Shown here in pieces: positions 10,096 to 22,526 of a stretch of DNA of 64,000 nucleotides (within the stretch, counting starts at the first letter, position 1; each line of letters begins with the position of its first letter). The stretch is from Salticus scenicus (lineage: Eukaryota > Arthropoda > Arachnida > Araneae > Salticidae). The position numbers and the translations under genes were made by a program. The stretch spans positions 198,655,542 to 198,719,541 of the forward strand of contig OZ005648.1 of the NCBI GenBank assembly GCA_963930645.1, written 5' to 3'. The notes under the pieces are model-generated. The model worked only from the letters and a program-made list of their open reading frames with translations. It made no database searches and was not told the origin of the DNA.

Positions 10096-11005
10096 CTCCA
10101 AACTTTAAGTCACAATCTGTTTTCTCGTTTCTTTTTTTTTTCCCCGCATAATTTTTCAACAAATGAACGTATGAACATAAAATTTGGATGACATGTTCTT
10201 TACCAAACCCATAATCGAATTCTATAAAACTTCAATATAAGCAATAATTTTTAAATAAATTGATATTAATTCAATTTTTCTAAAAGTAAGCTTTGAAAAA
10301 AAAAAAAAAAAAGAAAGAAAAAATTTAACAATATCATGGAAAAAAAAAAAAAAAAAAAAACTAAACGAGAAACGGTGTTAAGGATGCATTACAACAGGCA
10401 AAGATACACATGTCCCCAAATGTTAAATTAAAAACGTATTTTTCATTCTGTATTCAATCTTCTATTCTTCCATAACGGACATTCTGAAAAATTGTAATTA
10501 TTAATTTGTGAACTATGAACGCCGCCTGTATAATAAAAACGTCAATGAATAATTTTATAAAGAATATCTCATCCAATTTTCATGTTCCTTGGTATATTTT
10601 TAAAAAGGTTCCTCGCAAAAGAAGGGGTGGGGAAGAAGAAAAAGAAAAGTGAATGCAGGAAAGAAAACCGAGTTTTAATTTAACATTAAAGACCTACGTA
10701 TCTTCCTCTACCTTGTCCTTGCATGCATGTTTAAATGTTTAACACATCTTACAAACAGTTTTTTTTTTTTTTTTAAATCCTTGAAATTTTCCATTTATTT
10801 CAAAGCTTACTTTTGAGAAAAAATAAAGTAATATCAGCTTGAAAATTATTCCTCATGTTAAAGTTCTATAAAATTCGAATAATGGTTTGATAAAGAACGT
10901 GTCATCTAAATTTTAGGATCATACATTCATTTATTTAAAATTATGTGCAAAAGAAAGAAACGAGAAAACAGGTTGTGACTTTAATTTTAGGCTTGGGACA
11001 ATGAT
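10096..11005. mobile_element. long palindromic element, copy 2
   Basis: The outer arms are inverted for about 180-200 bp each side: AAGTCACAATCTGTTTTCTC at 10106 faces the complement of AAAGTCACAACCTGTTTTCT near 10960-10980. The match continues through CATAAAATTTGGATGACATG and AATTCTATAAAACTT to an inner repeat TTTCTAAAAGTAAGCTTTGA. The core carries GGTGTTAAGGATGCATTA, shared with the copy at 7.0-8.8 kb. It has no coding capacity, and no flanking duplication was defined. It is a foldback-type DNA element of unknown superfamily. Confidence 0.65.
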
Positions 11006-11214
11006 TATGTTATCCACTCAATTTGCCCTAGAATTAATATTTTCACAAGGTAAAAATGCAATAAATTTTAACCTTTTCTTATAAACCCTTATTTTTCTTA
11101 TTTAAATATTATTACTATTATTTTTTTTTTTTCAAAGGAATGGTTATAGTTGTAAGTATAAATATAGACAACTTATAAATGCAAATACAGATATTTTTTG
11201 TTATTATGTATCGA

Positions 11215-11468
11215 ACCCGACGTTACTCGCGCTAATCGTTCGTACGCAAATGCTCGCGCCGGGCCTGTGAAGCCCGTTTATAAATTTATATTTTATGCAG
11301 GTCATTAAACACCATATTAAGCATTTAGTAACAGCATAATTTAACACAATTTTTAGAGCTCTAGTTTTATTAATATGTGTAGAATTATTATTATTATATA
11401 CATATATATATATATATATATAAAGTACAAAATTCCGAGCGCGCTGGGCTTTGGAAGCCCGGCGCGGG
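11215..11468. mobile_element. probable piggyBac-type MITE, GC-rich ends
   Basis: The right end is GCGCGGG followed by TTAA (11469-11472), that is TTAA-CCCGCGC on the minus strand, the CCC start typical of piggyBac ends. The left end reads GAACCCGACG, a degenerate TTAA-CCCG. Subterminal GCCGGGCCTGTGAAGCCCG and GCTGGGCTTTGGAAGCCCGG are inverted to each other and each contains its own hairpin. The middle is AT-rich with a (TA)n tract. Confidence 0.5.
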
Positions 11469-11472
11469 TTAA

Positions 11473-12355
11473 GGTTATACTACCCAATTAAACATCTAGA
11501 AATGTATTTTATATAATGTATTAAATACAGAACTAACAATCAAAAAGTACTCACAAATATGCATACTAAAACTTTATTTTTATTTCCGATTTCCTTTACA
11601 AAATTAATTTTTTTCAAAAGGGGCTAACAGCAATTTCCTTTTTAATACCCCATTTAAAAATAATGGACATTTTGTATTATATATTTTCTTTATATTTCGA
11701 TTTTTGCATGCGCATATATGAGAATGAAAAAAAAATTTCTATTTTTTTATAACACATTTATACAACTGAACTAGTTTGTAGTCATTCTGAAAATACCGTT
11801 TAACTTAATTTCTGTTCGAATATTCATTTTTTTATTCAAGAGATTTATAAAGTTTTGTAAATCTCTGTGTATATTTTTTACTAATTAACATTTTTATTTT
11901 GAGAGCGCAACTGCATTAAAAGATTACTTTATAAGATACCTTTTACAAGTAAAAATAAAAACTTTCTAACATATTCTACTCATCCTTTTATTCTTTTGCT
12001 ATAAAATAATTTTTCAATTTTTACTAATATCGTTTTATCAGATTTAAACTTTTTCTAGACTGAAGAGCATTTATTTGCTTAATTACTGCGTCTTTAAAAC
12101 TCCCTCCTGTGAAAATAAATATTCCCATCACTTCATCGTACATTATTGACGATAATCCAACCTGTCACAATCTTGAATATAAGAAAAAAAAAACTTATCA
12201 GAAAGTGCATTACCTCTCTTAAGCGCCTAAGATATGTAATACGAGTTTTAAAATTATAGCTTCTTTTATTTTCTTTCACTCTTGAAAAAGTATATAGCTT
12301 TAACCTTATGGAAGAAATGTTGTAATTTCTTTAAAGTGCATGTCTTAATTTTTAT

Positions 12356-12388
<33 letters not shown>

Positions 12389-12881
12389 CCCTTCCCTTTT
12401 CAGGGAATACATTAGTGGGAGTTTATTATACCTCAAAAGTTGTCACAATTTTCGAAGATCGATTAGCATCAAGGTATTTTTAAACTATTTTATTTCTCAG
12501 TTAAGGTTTTATTCAAGATTATGGGTTTTTTAGTTTAAGGAATGCATTTTTAGTTTGATCGTAATTTTGAGATCCATAACGGTGTTTACATGCAACTATC
12601 TAAAATGTATTTTAATAAAATTTAATTTTTTTTTTAAGGATATACACTTAAATTTATGAGGTATTGTTATTTCTTAAAGGAAAATTAAAAAAAATAAGAA
12701 TCAGTGATAGAATTAGTAAAATATTTTTTAAATTGAGAATTAGATATTTTTCACACAATAAAATTGTAAATGATAGGGTTTTTTTTTTTTTTTTAATTAT
12801 TATTATTATTATTACCTTGTTAAAAACGAAATCGTATGTTTCACCAAGAATAATATTTTTAGAAATTTTGTGCGCTTTCTA
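11473..12881. other. AT-rich spacer, no gene seen
   Basis: Mixed AT-rich sequence with a T run at about 12359-12388 and (ATT)n near 12797-12813. Open frames at 12282-12533 and 12664-12897 are built largely from poly-F/poly-I/poly-K stretches and are not taken as genes. Confidence 0.65.
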
Positions 12882-14046
12882 CACTACCTACCAATAAGTA
12901 TTTGACACTTTCGAATTTAAACATTTTGTCAAATATCTAGAAAAGTTGTTCTAGAATCATCTTGAAACTTTGGTAGCGTAAAAAACACTTTATATCTCAA
13001 ATATTTCAGCAAAAGTTGTGTCCTGAAAAGAAAAAGGGGACAGGTAAAAAATTAAATAAAAATTAAAATGTTTTGGATCCTACTGTAAAAAGTAATGAAT
13101 GAAATGCATTTTGGCTATAGCATGTGATTAAGAAGAATTTTCTCATTATGTGTATAATTTTTTAAGTGGCTACAACATACATTAGTGGAGATATAATGAT
13201 TTTTTTTTTTTTTAAATTAAAAAAAAAAGAAAAAAGAAAAATTCCACTTTTTTCAAATTATAACACGAATGGGAATAAAACCCACAGCAAAAACATTTTC
13301 CGAAAATTTAGCATACTTTGTTAGACACAACATACTGCAATCAGGATGCAAAATGTTAAATATCTTACGAAATATGAGCATTTTTACTGAATAATTTTTA
13401 TTTAAGCATGCGCTAGATTAAAAAAAAAATCATTTGCTTAATTTAATAGCTAAATGTATTGAGCAACTTATATGAAAACCCTAAGCAAAAATCGTGTAAA
13501 TTTAAAGAGCTATGAGAGACAGAATGAACAGAATTTTAGCTCTCTCAAAATAAAAGCTAAACTATAAGGGGTTTTACTTACATTTTTATTTTGATTCAAT
13601 CAATGCTCAATGCCAATACAGTGTTCGCTAATTGTAAATTAATATTAATAAAGCCCCTATCGTTTTCCCTTTTTTTTTTTTTTGAGATTTCGTATAAGTT
13701 ACTCAATACATTTGGCTATTAAATTATGCAAATTACCTCCATGAATATATGTGGCAGCCACTTAAAAATCTATACAGATAATGAGAAAATCCCTCTTAAT
13801 CACATGATACAGATAAAATGCATTTCAAGCTTTTCTTTTTACAAGGTGATCCAAAATATATTGTTTTTTCTTTAATTTTTTACTGGTCCCCTTTTCCTTT
13901 CCAGGACACAACTTTTGATGAAATATATGAAGTATAACGTGTTCTTTACGCTACCAAAGTTTCAAGATGATTCCAAAAGAACTTTTCTAGATATTTGACA
14001 GAATGTCTAAATTCTAAAGTGTTCAAATACTTATTGGTAGGTAGAG
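12882..14046. mobile_element. 1165-bp Tc1-type foldback element
   Basis: The end CACTACCTACCAATAAGTAT at 12882 is answered by the complement of CTCTACCTACCAATAAGTAT at 14046, with TA outside both ends. The arms continue inward: AAAGTTGTGTCCTGAAAAG faces the complement of CTTTCCAGGACACAACTTTT, and AAGTGGCTACAACATA faces TATGTGGCAGCCACTT. The innermost match is AGCTAAATGTATTGAG (13449) with CTCAATACATTTGGCT. The left arm is longer (about 590 bp against 360) because roughly 220 bp at 13190-13430 has no partner. No transposase remains. Confidence 0.8.
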
Positions 14047-14700
14047 TATAAAAAGGAAAAAAAAAATGTTTCACCATTTACCAACTTTTTAAAAACATTA
14101 GTGGCAACAAAATTAATACCATTTCATTAGTCAAATGTAGGAATCTAGTTATAAAAGTTTAGTGTATTTTAGTTCTATCATGATAAGGCGAATACAATTA
14201 TTTTTGCATATCAAAATATTGTTTATACACATTTTTAAAGGATATAACTTATGCTGCACAGAATATCTAAATAATTTCATTTCGCAATGTAAAAACGTAT
14301 ATTATTATACGCATAGATCTAGGGCAAATTATGAATTAAAAAGGGCAAATTATAAAAATAAATTCAAGAAATAAAAAATCTAGATTTTTAGTTTTAGAAT
14401 AAATAACTAATAATTCATTTAAAAACTAATAATAACATATAAACATTCCTAAACTTCAATTTTCCATGTTATAATTTAATTATACAGTATAACTTAATTA
14501 TATTTTCATGTTATATCTTATATAACTTTCATGTTTAATTTCTGTAATAGAAAGACAAAAATGAATCAGTAAGGGAAAGAAGTAGAAGCGGTAAAGAACT
14601 ATTTTTCAAAATTGTGTTGTGTTTTTTTTTTTTTGTACGCATATGTTATTGCGCATAATTTTATCCAGTAAATAATTAAAAAGTAAATGTATTTATTCGT
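14047..14700. other. AT-rich spacer, no gene seen
   Basis: Nothing beyond AT-rich sequence is recognised. The 70-codon frame at 14162-14374 has no domain. Confidence 0.6.
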
Positions 14701-15013
14701 TTTCTTTTATAGTTATCATTCCTAAATATTTACGTCTACTGCAGTAACATTCCATTGTTTGTAAAATGCTTTTTGAAAAAACTGTACTCAAATATTGAAA
14801 TTACACATGAATAAATGTGTAGAAGCAAGTGGGATTAAAATAATAATGATGAAATAAAAATTTTGAATGTTTCTCTTTAGATATATAAAAGAACAAGAAA
14901 GATATACCTCAACGATCTTGAATTTTATTCATGTAGAAATTTAAAGCAATTTTTTTTTCTAAAAAAAAAAAAACAAAAAAAAAAAAAAAAACATTAATAT
15001 ACTTTACAGATAC

Positions 15014-15130
15014 CTGAAAAATAAATTCCATCAAAGATACTGAATCATCTTTACGTAAAAGAAGAGTAAATTCACTTGTCAAACTGGCAATGGATTCGAT
15101 GTCTCAAACTCGAGACAATTTATCATGATG
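15014..15130 (-). pseudogene. exon-like cassette copy A, broken
   Basis: Aligned with the copy at 20506-20617, the minus strand reads HHDKLSRV, a TGA stop, then DIESIASLTSEFTLLLRKDD before drifting out of similarity. The donor-like CAG/GTATCT is kept, while the acceptor-like end has changed from TTTTAAG to CTTCGAG. The in-frame TGA replaces the CGA of copy D, as expected from CpG decay. Confidence 0.45.
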
Positions 15131-15729
15131 CTCGAAGGGAAAACAGTTTACTTGAGCACAGGAATACATGTTCAAAAAAAAAAAAATAAATAAAGGAATA
15201 AGTCTCTGTCTTCTCCGTTAAAGAAAAAATAAAAATAAAAAATAAAATGGGGTACACTGACTTATTTGCAGCCTGGGTATTGGTGCTCCGGGCTAGGTAG
15301 AGAAGTTATTGATGAATATAAGCGTCATCGCTTCGTTTGCCCTTCTAAAAGGGTGCATCTAAAAATTGGTGATAACAATATTTATGAAAAAAAGAGAATG
15401 GGGATGATAAAAAGGATAGCTTATTCTAAATATAAAATGCATTCAGCTGAACAGTATTGTTGTAAGGAAAGCCAATAATTTATTACTGTCAAAACTCTGC
15501 TATTCAAACAACTGAAGAAAATATTCTTTAGTTATCCGTTATTTAAAATAACTGAAATCACAAAAGCTAAATTTGGCTTTAAAAGAAAAAGAAAAGTAAA
15601 TTGAATGTTTAAATGCTAAGAAAGATTCTCTTTTATTTTATTATATTTCAGTAAAAGAGGAAGAGTAAAGACTTTATACAAAACACCATAAAATGCAAAA
15701 ATTACTTAATAAATAGCTTCGTCGAAATC

Positions 15730-16330
15730 TGCCGGGTCGAGCATGATTTTTCCATTAGAAAAAAAAAAAAGTGCAACTTGAAAGCAGAGACAGTGGCACT
15801 CAGCTGTTTTCATAATACTTATGAGTCTATTTTTTCTTTTGCCGACTAGTGAACACTAGTTAGCACCCTAGAGCATACATGCTGCTAGAGTGGTCATTTG
15901 ATACTAAAGTTCTTGTCCTAAGTCGTAACCAACATTGAGAGTGATTTTCATAGGCCACGTGAGGAATGAAAATGCCAGATCCACCCGTTATTGGCTGACT
16001 TAGCGAAAAAGCTTTGACATCCCTTGTTCAAATGTGGGTTGAGGGGAGTGACGAGTGACCTTCATTGATGAAAATTTTAAAAGCACTCGTCATGTGATTT
16101 TTATATTGGTTACCTTCATCGATGAAGGAGGCGCTCTCTGCTCAATTATATGCTCTAGGATTAGCACTAAGTTGTTCCAGAAAGAAATGTTTTGGTTTAT
16201 TTTATTATTTCATGGCGTTTTATTCACCTTTTTTATTCCTCATTTCAACGGCACTTTTCCGGTGCACTTTCTGTATACTTCAACAAATGTTTTATTGCGT
16301 ACAAACATCTTGAAAATAAATAAATAAATA
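15730..16330. other. unassigned higher-complexity segment between cassettes A and B
   Basis: Less AT-rich than its surroundings, with CCACGTGAGGAATGAAAATG, CACTAGTGTTCACTAGT-like dyads and two similar phrases ACCTTCATTGATGAAAAT (16050) and ACCTTCATCGATGAAGGAGG (16111). Open frames here (16055-16327 and 16122-16313) have no recognisable domain. It may be an insertion that separates the array members. Confidence 0.35.
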
Positions 16331-16762
16331 AATTGCGTGTTTTTTTTTTTGCTTTATAATTCTAAATCACAAATACTAGAGGGAAGAAAAACATGTCCAA
16401 GTGTTATCTTGAAGAATACGTTTTAAGAGGGTGTAAAAGAGGTTAATAATGTGATATTTTATGCATCTGCTATATTTAAAAACGTTCTCAGTTTATTATT
16501 ATTTATTTATTTATTTATTTTATTTTATTTTATTTTTTATTTCATACCAATATTTTATTAATTAAATCAGTCATTTATTGTTATTTTTTCTTTTTCGCTA
16601 AGAAAATTCTAGGTGAATAAATTTAATAAATAAAAGACAATATTTTGGCATATTAGCACTCTCAAAAAAATTCTTTTTCAAAGAAATTTAAAGCAAAAAT
16701 TCCTCTAGAAGTATTTCTAATGGATATATTCAAAATACGAAGAAACAAATACCATTGCCTCT

Positions 16763-16852
16763 TCATCACAGTTACATATAAAAAAGGTAAATTCATTTAT
16801 TAAAGTAACAATATTTATTAGACCTAGACTAAAAATAGTGTATCATTGTGAT
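16763..16852 (-). pseudogene. exon-like cassette copy B, strongly diverged
   Basis: The order of motifs matches other copies: GTAAATTCATTTATTAAAG, then ATTAGACCTAGAC and TGTATCATTGTGATAGAAG, then AAAACAGTTAACACAAGCAG. Coding similarity is gone. It is placed by its position and by the shared flank, followed by a GGCCGCGGGCTAAG block parallel to the other copies. Confidence 0.35.
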
Positions 16853-17658
16853 AGAAGAGAAAACAGTTAACACAAGCAGAGAAAAGAAAATATTCGCAAA
16901 AAATGAAACAACTCCCAATTGTCTCTGTTCCTGAGAAAAGTAAATTACCGTGTACTAAGATATATCTACAACTTGGGTAGCTAGGCCGCGGGCTAAGTAT
17001 ATACATTATTAATGGAGATAAGCATTATTATTCCGTTTTCCTTTTTAATAAACGTAAATATAAAACTAGTGCACTGTGTCTGTAAAAAACTTTCTTCTGT
17101 ATCATTGTTGATAATAGCTTCACAAACCGTTAATATGTACACAAATTTAATTAACTGGGGAAAAGTTTCATTACTTATTATAATTATACGATATTTTCTG
17201 CTGAGATGTAATATGCTGCAAATAGTAAACCAATGTTTTATAATTGTCAAAAACCTGCTAAAATAATTGAAAAAGAAAATTTAAATGTTCATGATTTACG
17301 GGAAAAAATATCAGATACACAAACGACAAACATACTTCATTAAAAAAGTTATGAAAAATTAATAAAGTTCCTAGAAATTGTTCATTGATGTCTACTGCAG
17401 TGATATTTTTTCGTTTGTAATTTTTTTTTAAAACAATTTTACACACACACAAAAAAAAAAAAAAAACTATATAAATATATGAAAACATATGGAATTTAAA
17501 TAATAAAATTAATATTTTTAATAATTCTTATTAAATATATAAATGCTTAACATGAACAAAAAATATGCATCTGCCTCTGCATCATTTTCTTTTACTCATA
17601 AAAAAATAGATAAACCAAAATATTCTTCAAATATGTACCTAATATACTCTATAGAAAC

Positions 17659-17772
17659 GTGAAAAATAAGTAGCCTTATACTAGCACCATCTTTGCATAG
17701 ATGAAGACTAAATTCACTTGTCAGGCTAGCAACTGATTCAATGCCTCAAACTTGAATAAATTTATCATGATT
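17659..17772 (-). pseudogene. exon-like cassette copy C, broken
   Basis: The minus strand reads NHDKFIQV, stop, GIESVASLTSEFSLHLCKDG, then ASIR. The acceptor-like TTTTAAG is intact, but the donor region is CAC/GTTTCT instead of CAG/GTATCT. It has the same TGA position as copies A and E. Confidence 0.45.
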
Positions 17773-17789
17773 CTTAAAAGAAAAACAAT

Positions 17790-17837
<48 letters not shown>

Positions 17838-17861
17838 AAAAGAGAGAGAGAGAGAGAGAAA
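17790..17861. repeat. compound (CA)n-(A)n-(GA)n microsatellite
   Basis: About 26 bp of CA, then about 25 A, then about 20 bp of GA, directly next to cassette C. The long peptide frame across it is low-complexity (HTHTHT...KKKK...ERERE) and is not a gene. Confidence 0.95.
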
Positions 17862-19262
17862 GAAAACAAAAGAAAGAAAAAGAAAAGTGACTTCGTCTTC
17901 ACTGTTCTTGACAAAAGCAAAACGAGGCGCATTGGCAATTTATATACTTAGTAACGGTGCTATAGACAAAATACTGAATTTGCTGATAAAAAGGGGTATA
18001 TTTATTCTTCTTTAAAAATATGCATAATATTATAATTATTATAATTCAGAAAATAATTTTCTGATAAAATATAATACTTGTTAGACATTAAGAACATTCG
18101 TTTAAAATTCAAAACAGTAACCATCAATTAAATTCAATCATTTATTATATTTTCTAAAAATGAGATTTTTCTAAATAAGGTGAATTCATGTTCAAGACAT
18201 TTCAAAACGAATAAATCAATTTATAACTTGAAATCAAAAAGTTTTACAGAGGCAACAATTCCTTCTTAAGTATATTGAAGAAACTAATAAATGATGGTAA
18301 TGATATCAATGAAAGAAAAGAAGAATAAGATTATGAATGGTCTATTTTATTGATAGGACATCTTCATCTGAGATTGAAAATGATGCGAATATTACACCAA
18401 TGACTCGAAACTGTCAAAAATATACCAACAGAATAATTGAAAAAGAAATTCATATGTTAATGATAAAGAAAAATATCCAAGCATACAAAGAACAAATGTA
18501 CTTCATTAAAAATATGGTGCTTCACTCACACGACTTTCTTTTACCTTGCAATTCAATTCTATAAAAACAAATTGAAGATTAAGTAGTAACATAACAAATA
18601 TTGTATATAAACCTATGGTAAAAATAATTCAAATAAGTTTTGGTAACAGTTTTATTTGGGAAATAATTCTGTGTGAGAGGTAGCTACCACCACCTCAATC
18701 CACGTTTAAATATAGTACCTACACCTACGTTTATATAGAATTTAAAACTGTTATTAAATTTGAAAGTTAATCACAAATTATTCAAACACATTTCTTGAAA
18801 CTTATCAAGGTTGATAAAACTGTCAAAGTAGTAACATTATATGAGCTTCAAATTGCAACATTTTAATTGTCTGCAATTATTTCTTTTTTTAACTTACGCT
18901 ATTAAAAGACATACACATACAAAAAGATCACTTATTAAAAACTTGATTTTAGTATTTAAGAAACCTCAAAGCGCATAAATATAAAAAAACAAGCGCTGAA
19001 AATTTAACTAAAAAATACATTTTCCACCGTATGGATATGAAGAATTAATTAAAATTCCTAAGCAGTTTTATTGGGCACGGGAAAATATAGTACAGCACTT
19101 TCACCAATTACATTCAAGTGAAAGAATAATTTCGCTTAATCACTTGCAACCTTGCATGTCTTATATTAATTACGTATACACCACATTGTGCACTTGAATG
19201 AATACACTCCCATATTAATAACATGCAAGACAACTTGAAAAGTACTTCCAGCAATTTCCATG

Positions 19263-19738
19263 CACCGAGAAAAAATTCTATAACTGTCATCTAGAATCTA
19301 AGTTGTGCCTCTACAAAAAGTAGTTCCATGTCATCCTTATAAAATCTAGTCACCTTGGAAAGCGAGTTCTAGAAGCCGCTATTAGAATTCTAGAGAGTTT
19401 GCCTATATTCTTGAGGGCAAAGTTATTTAAAAATCTCTGCAAATAAATGCGACTACAAGAGGCCGGTTTCAGCAACTATAATCTTGGTTTATTACCCAGT
19501 TCTAGAAAACCAAGCGAGAATTTCTCGCAATACAAATGATTCAGAATATTTAAATTATTCAGAATACTGTTTCACCATCTAGAAATGTGTATGCTAGAAA
19601 TTCTCGATAATTTCGTCTATTCAGTTTATTGGCATGCCTTACGCGCATAGCTCGGAAATCTATATTTCTAGTAAAGGGATTTAGAAAATAGCCACTTATT
19701 CATTCTAGAGGAAGGCGGTATATATATTTTTCTCTGTG
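19263..19738 (+). mobile_element. MITE with CAC(T/C)GAGAAAAA ends, copy 1
   Basis: It starts CACCGAGAAAAAATTC and ends TTTTTCTCTGTG, an imperfect inverted pair. The body contains TAGTTCCATGTCATCCTTAT, GCGAGTTCTAGAAGCC, GCAAATAAATGCGA and GGAAGGCGGTATA phrases shared in order with the copy at 59411-59884. The first part is shared, inverted, with 34992-35160. Many CTAGAA motifs are scattered through it. It has no coding capacity. Confidence 0.65.
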
Positions 19739-20505
19739 TGCAAAGTCCTATTATATTTTAGTTATTTTGAGTAGCCCTGTAAATGAATGGTTTTCATACC
19801 ATATTATATACGAAACATGCTTTTATTAGAAAAAAAGTGTATATGTTTATTTCGTTTTGCTTAGAGCATCCTATAGATATGAAAATAAACCTATCAGAAA
19901 TTTCGCACATAGACGTAATGCACTTCAATTTTTTGGATGTTCCTCCACTCGAACTATTTGCTTCATCATAATGAAAACTTCAGTGTAGCATCCCTATATT
20001 ATACAAACTTAGAATGTGGAGTTTGGACTTCTTTCTGCCATTTGTTCTAGCAATATTTTGATAAAACACATACACACATACAAAACCCAACCACTAAAAA
20101 CCTGATTTTCGGATTCGGGGATTTCAAAACATGTCAATATTAGAAAAACTCAATCCAAAAACAATGCTTTCTAATCCATATATTGGGAAATAGAAAGTAA
20201 AAGGTGAATATGAATATGAATTCATATAAATTTAAGAAATAATTTTTTGAGTGCTAACGCAGTAATATTTATTTGTAAAATTCTCTTATGGAGAGAAATT
20301 TTGCAATTTCAAAACATTACCCAAACAAATGTGTAAAAATATCTAAAATTATAATAATAAAATAAATATTTTGAATATTTCTCTTTATATAAATACTTAA
20401 TATGAACAAGAAAAATACGTCTACTACATTTTTGTATTTCGTTAATAAAAAGAAATTCAAAGCAATGTATTCTTCAAAAGTATATCTCATACATTCTTTA
20501 GATAC

Positions 20506-20617
20506 CTGTAAAATGTACTTTTATATTAGCACCATTTTTGCATAGATGAAGACTAAATTCACTTGTCAGACTAGCAATTGATTCAGCGTCTCGAACTCGA
20601 ATCAATTTATCATGATT
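20506..20617 (-). CDS. candidate internal exon, cassette copy D (intact frame)
   Basis: A 112-nt minus-strand segment lies between an acceptor-like tract (TGTTTTTCTTTTAAG, position 20617 first exon base) and a donor-like ACAG/GTATCT (last exon base 20506). In phase 0 it is open throughout and reads NHDKLIRVRDAE, then SIASLTSEFSLHLCKNGANI, then KVHFTG with one base left over. The four sister copies have a stop where this one has CGA or have decayed, so this is the only copy that could be used. I do not recognise the protein. It could be an exon of a large-intron gene, or just the least-decayed member of a dead repeat. Confidence 0.35.
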
Positions 20618-21469
20618 CTTAAAAGAAAAACAGTTTACATGAGCAGAAAAAATACATTAAAAAAGAAAGGAAGAAAAGAAAAATGCCTCCGTTTTCACAG
20701 TTTCTGACAAAATAAAAAGAAAAGTACTGACATGTAAATGTAGTAACGGTGCTCCAGACTAAATAACGAAATTTTTGATGAAAAGAAGCATATTTTTTCT
20801 TCATTAACTGGTATCTAGTGGCAATATAAAGCTTACTTCTATATTTTTCTATACAAATTCCTGAAAATCAAATCATTTATTACAATTATTTTTCATGATA
20901 AATGCAGACGATTTTTATCTCAGAAAAATGTAACACTAAAGGTAAAAGAAAAAAAAAAGAAGTCAATTTTGAGCCCTACAGACGACATTTAAAAATGCAT
21001 TTTTTCAGATCCTCCCCCCCCCTCCCCTCAAAATCTGTGTTTTAAATTATCAGAGACAATAATTCAGCTATTCTTTTTAAAGAGACGTGGGTGGTGGGAG
21101 AGAGAACTTTTCTCCAAATGTAGGAATTTCCCTATGATATACAAAGCCCCTACATATACAGACTTTTTCTTTTCTGCTTAATTATGTCTCTTATAAATAT
21201 AAATATATTTTTAATTTCTCATTAAAAAGTTAAAATTTATTCTCCTTATGTGTATTTATAGAAAATTTCCTCCTATATGTATTTGTGTGACTTTTTTTTA
21301 AATAAACTTATGCAGATTTACGCAGTACAAATTGTTTATAAAATAATTATTTATTAAAATTATTTTCTAGATGAATGTAGGTGATTTTTATGTCACAGAA
21401 GTATTACATTAAATGCTGAAAGTAAATCAATTTTGTGCCAAAATCATGAAAAATGTGATATTATTTTGC

Positions 21470-22075
21470 GAAGTTTTTTTTCTTTTTTATATTCCCATTA
21501 AAAACGAAAAATATCGGTAACTTTTTTAAAAATTATCACATATCTATGGTTCAACCATTCGTTGCAAAGGTATTGGTTAGTTCTTTTGAAAAATACATAT
21601 ATTGAATATTTACAGTTCCAAGGGTACTCCACCTCCTCCCGAAGGAAGGACGATCCTCCTAACACACTTTTTTTTTTCTAGTTTACTACTACTATTATCA
21701 ATAAATCATATTAATTTTACACACATAAATTAAAAATTACTCTTATTATGTACATTTATGCAAAATTTTGCCCTATATTCTCATATTAAAAAATATGAAA
21801 AAATAGGATGACAGCGCCACCTGTTGAGCAATTGATCCCCAAACGTAATCAGCACTAAGTAAGATTAAGGTCCAACTAAATAGCAAGTTTCGTTAAATTT
21901 TGTTCACTGGTTCGAGAGATACAGCATCCACAAAATTTTTGATATACACGCACAGACACATACACAAACAGAATATATTTTCTAAAAATAGTCAAATCGT
22001 TTTCAGGACATCACAGAACATGTATATCCGTCGAAAGCTAGAGTTCAAAAATTTTCACGAATATAATACTTTTTC
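21470..22075 (-). mobile_element. dispersed 680-bp repeat, diverged copy
   Basis: This is the inverted counterpart of the element at 43861-44539. Shared phrases include GATGACAGCGCCACCTGTTG, TGATCCCCAAACGTAATCAG, TTCACTGGTTCGAGAGATAC and AACCATTCGTTGCAAAGGTA. Ends are poorly preserved. It is non-coding. Confidence 0.6.
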
Positions 22076-22179
22076 CTAATATTAATTTATTTTATATTAT
22101 TCTTTTTTATTTAATTTTTATTATATTTTATATTATATTTATATTACTTTTTCTTATATTATAGTATAGCAGAAAGTAA

Positions 22180-22370
22180 AAATGGTATGCCAGCGCTACT
22201 TATAGAGCGAATAATACCAAATTGTAATCGGCACTGATTTAAGTCAAGGATCAACTAAATATCATGTTTGATAAAATTCTGTTCATTGGCTCGTGAGATA
22301 CAGCATTCAGAAAATTTAGTAACACATGGACAGATATTTTCTAAAAATGGTGAACTTGTATTCCAGCCTT
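22180..22370 (-). mobile_element. partial copy of the 680-bp repeat
   Basis: TATGCCAGCGCTACTTATAG, CCAAATTGTAATCGGCACTG, TTCATTGGCTCGTGAGATAC and ATTTTCTAAAAATGGTGAAC follow the same order as in the copy ending at 22075. It covers only the middle of the element. Confidence 0.55.
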
Positions 22371-22526
22371 CGTGAAGCGTATAACCCTTTGAAGCAGACA
22401 TATTTTTTACACTTTGATCAAACATATTTTTTACACTTTTTTGATAGTTTTAAGTTATTTTAGATCTAAATAAGTGGAAAATGTTATATTTAAAATTTTA
22501 ATTAATTTTGGTTCTAAAATATAGAG

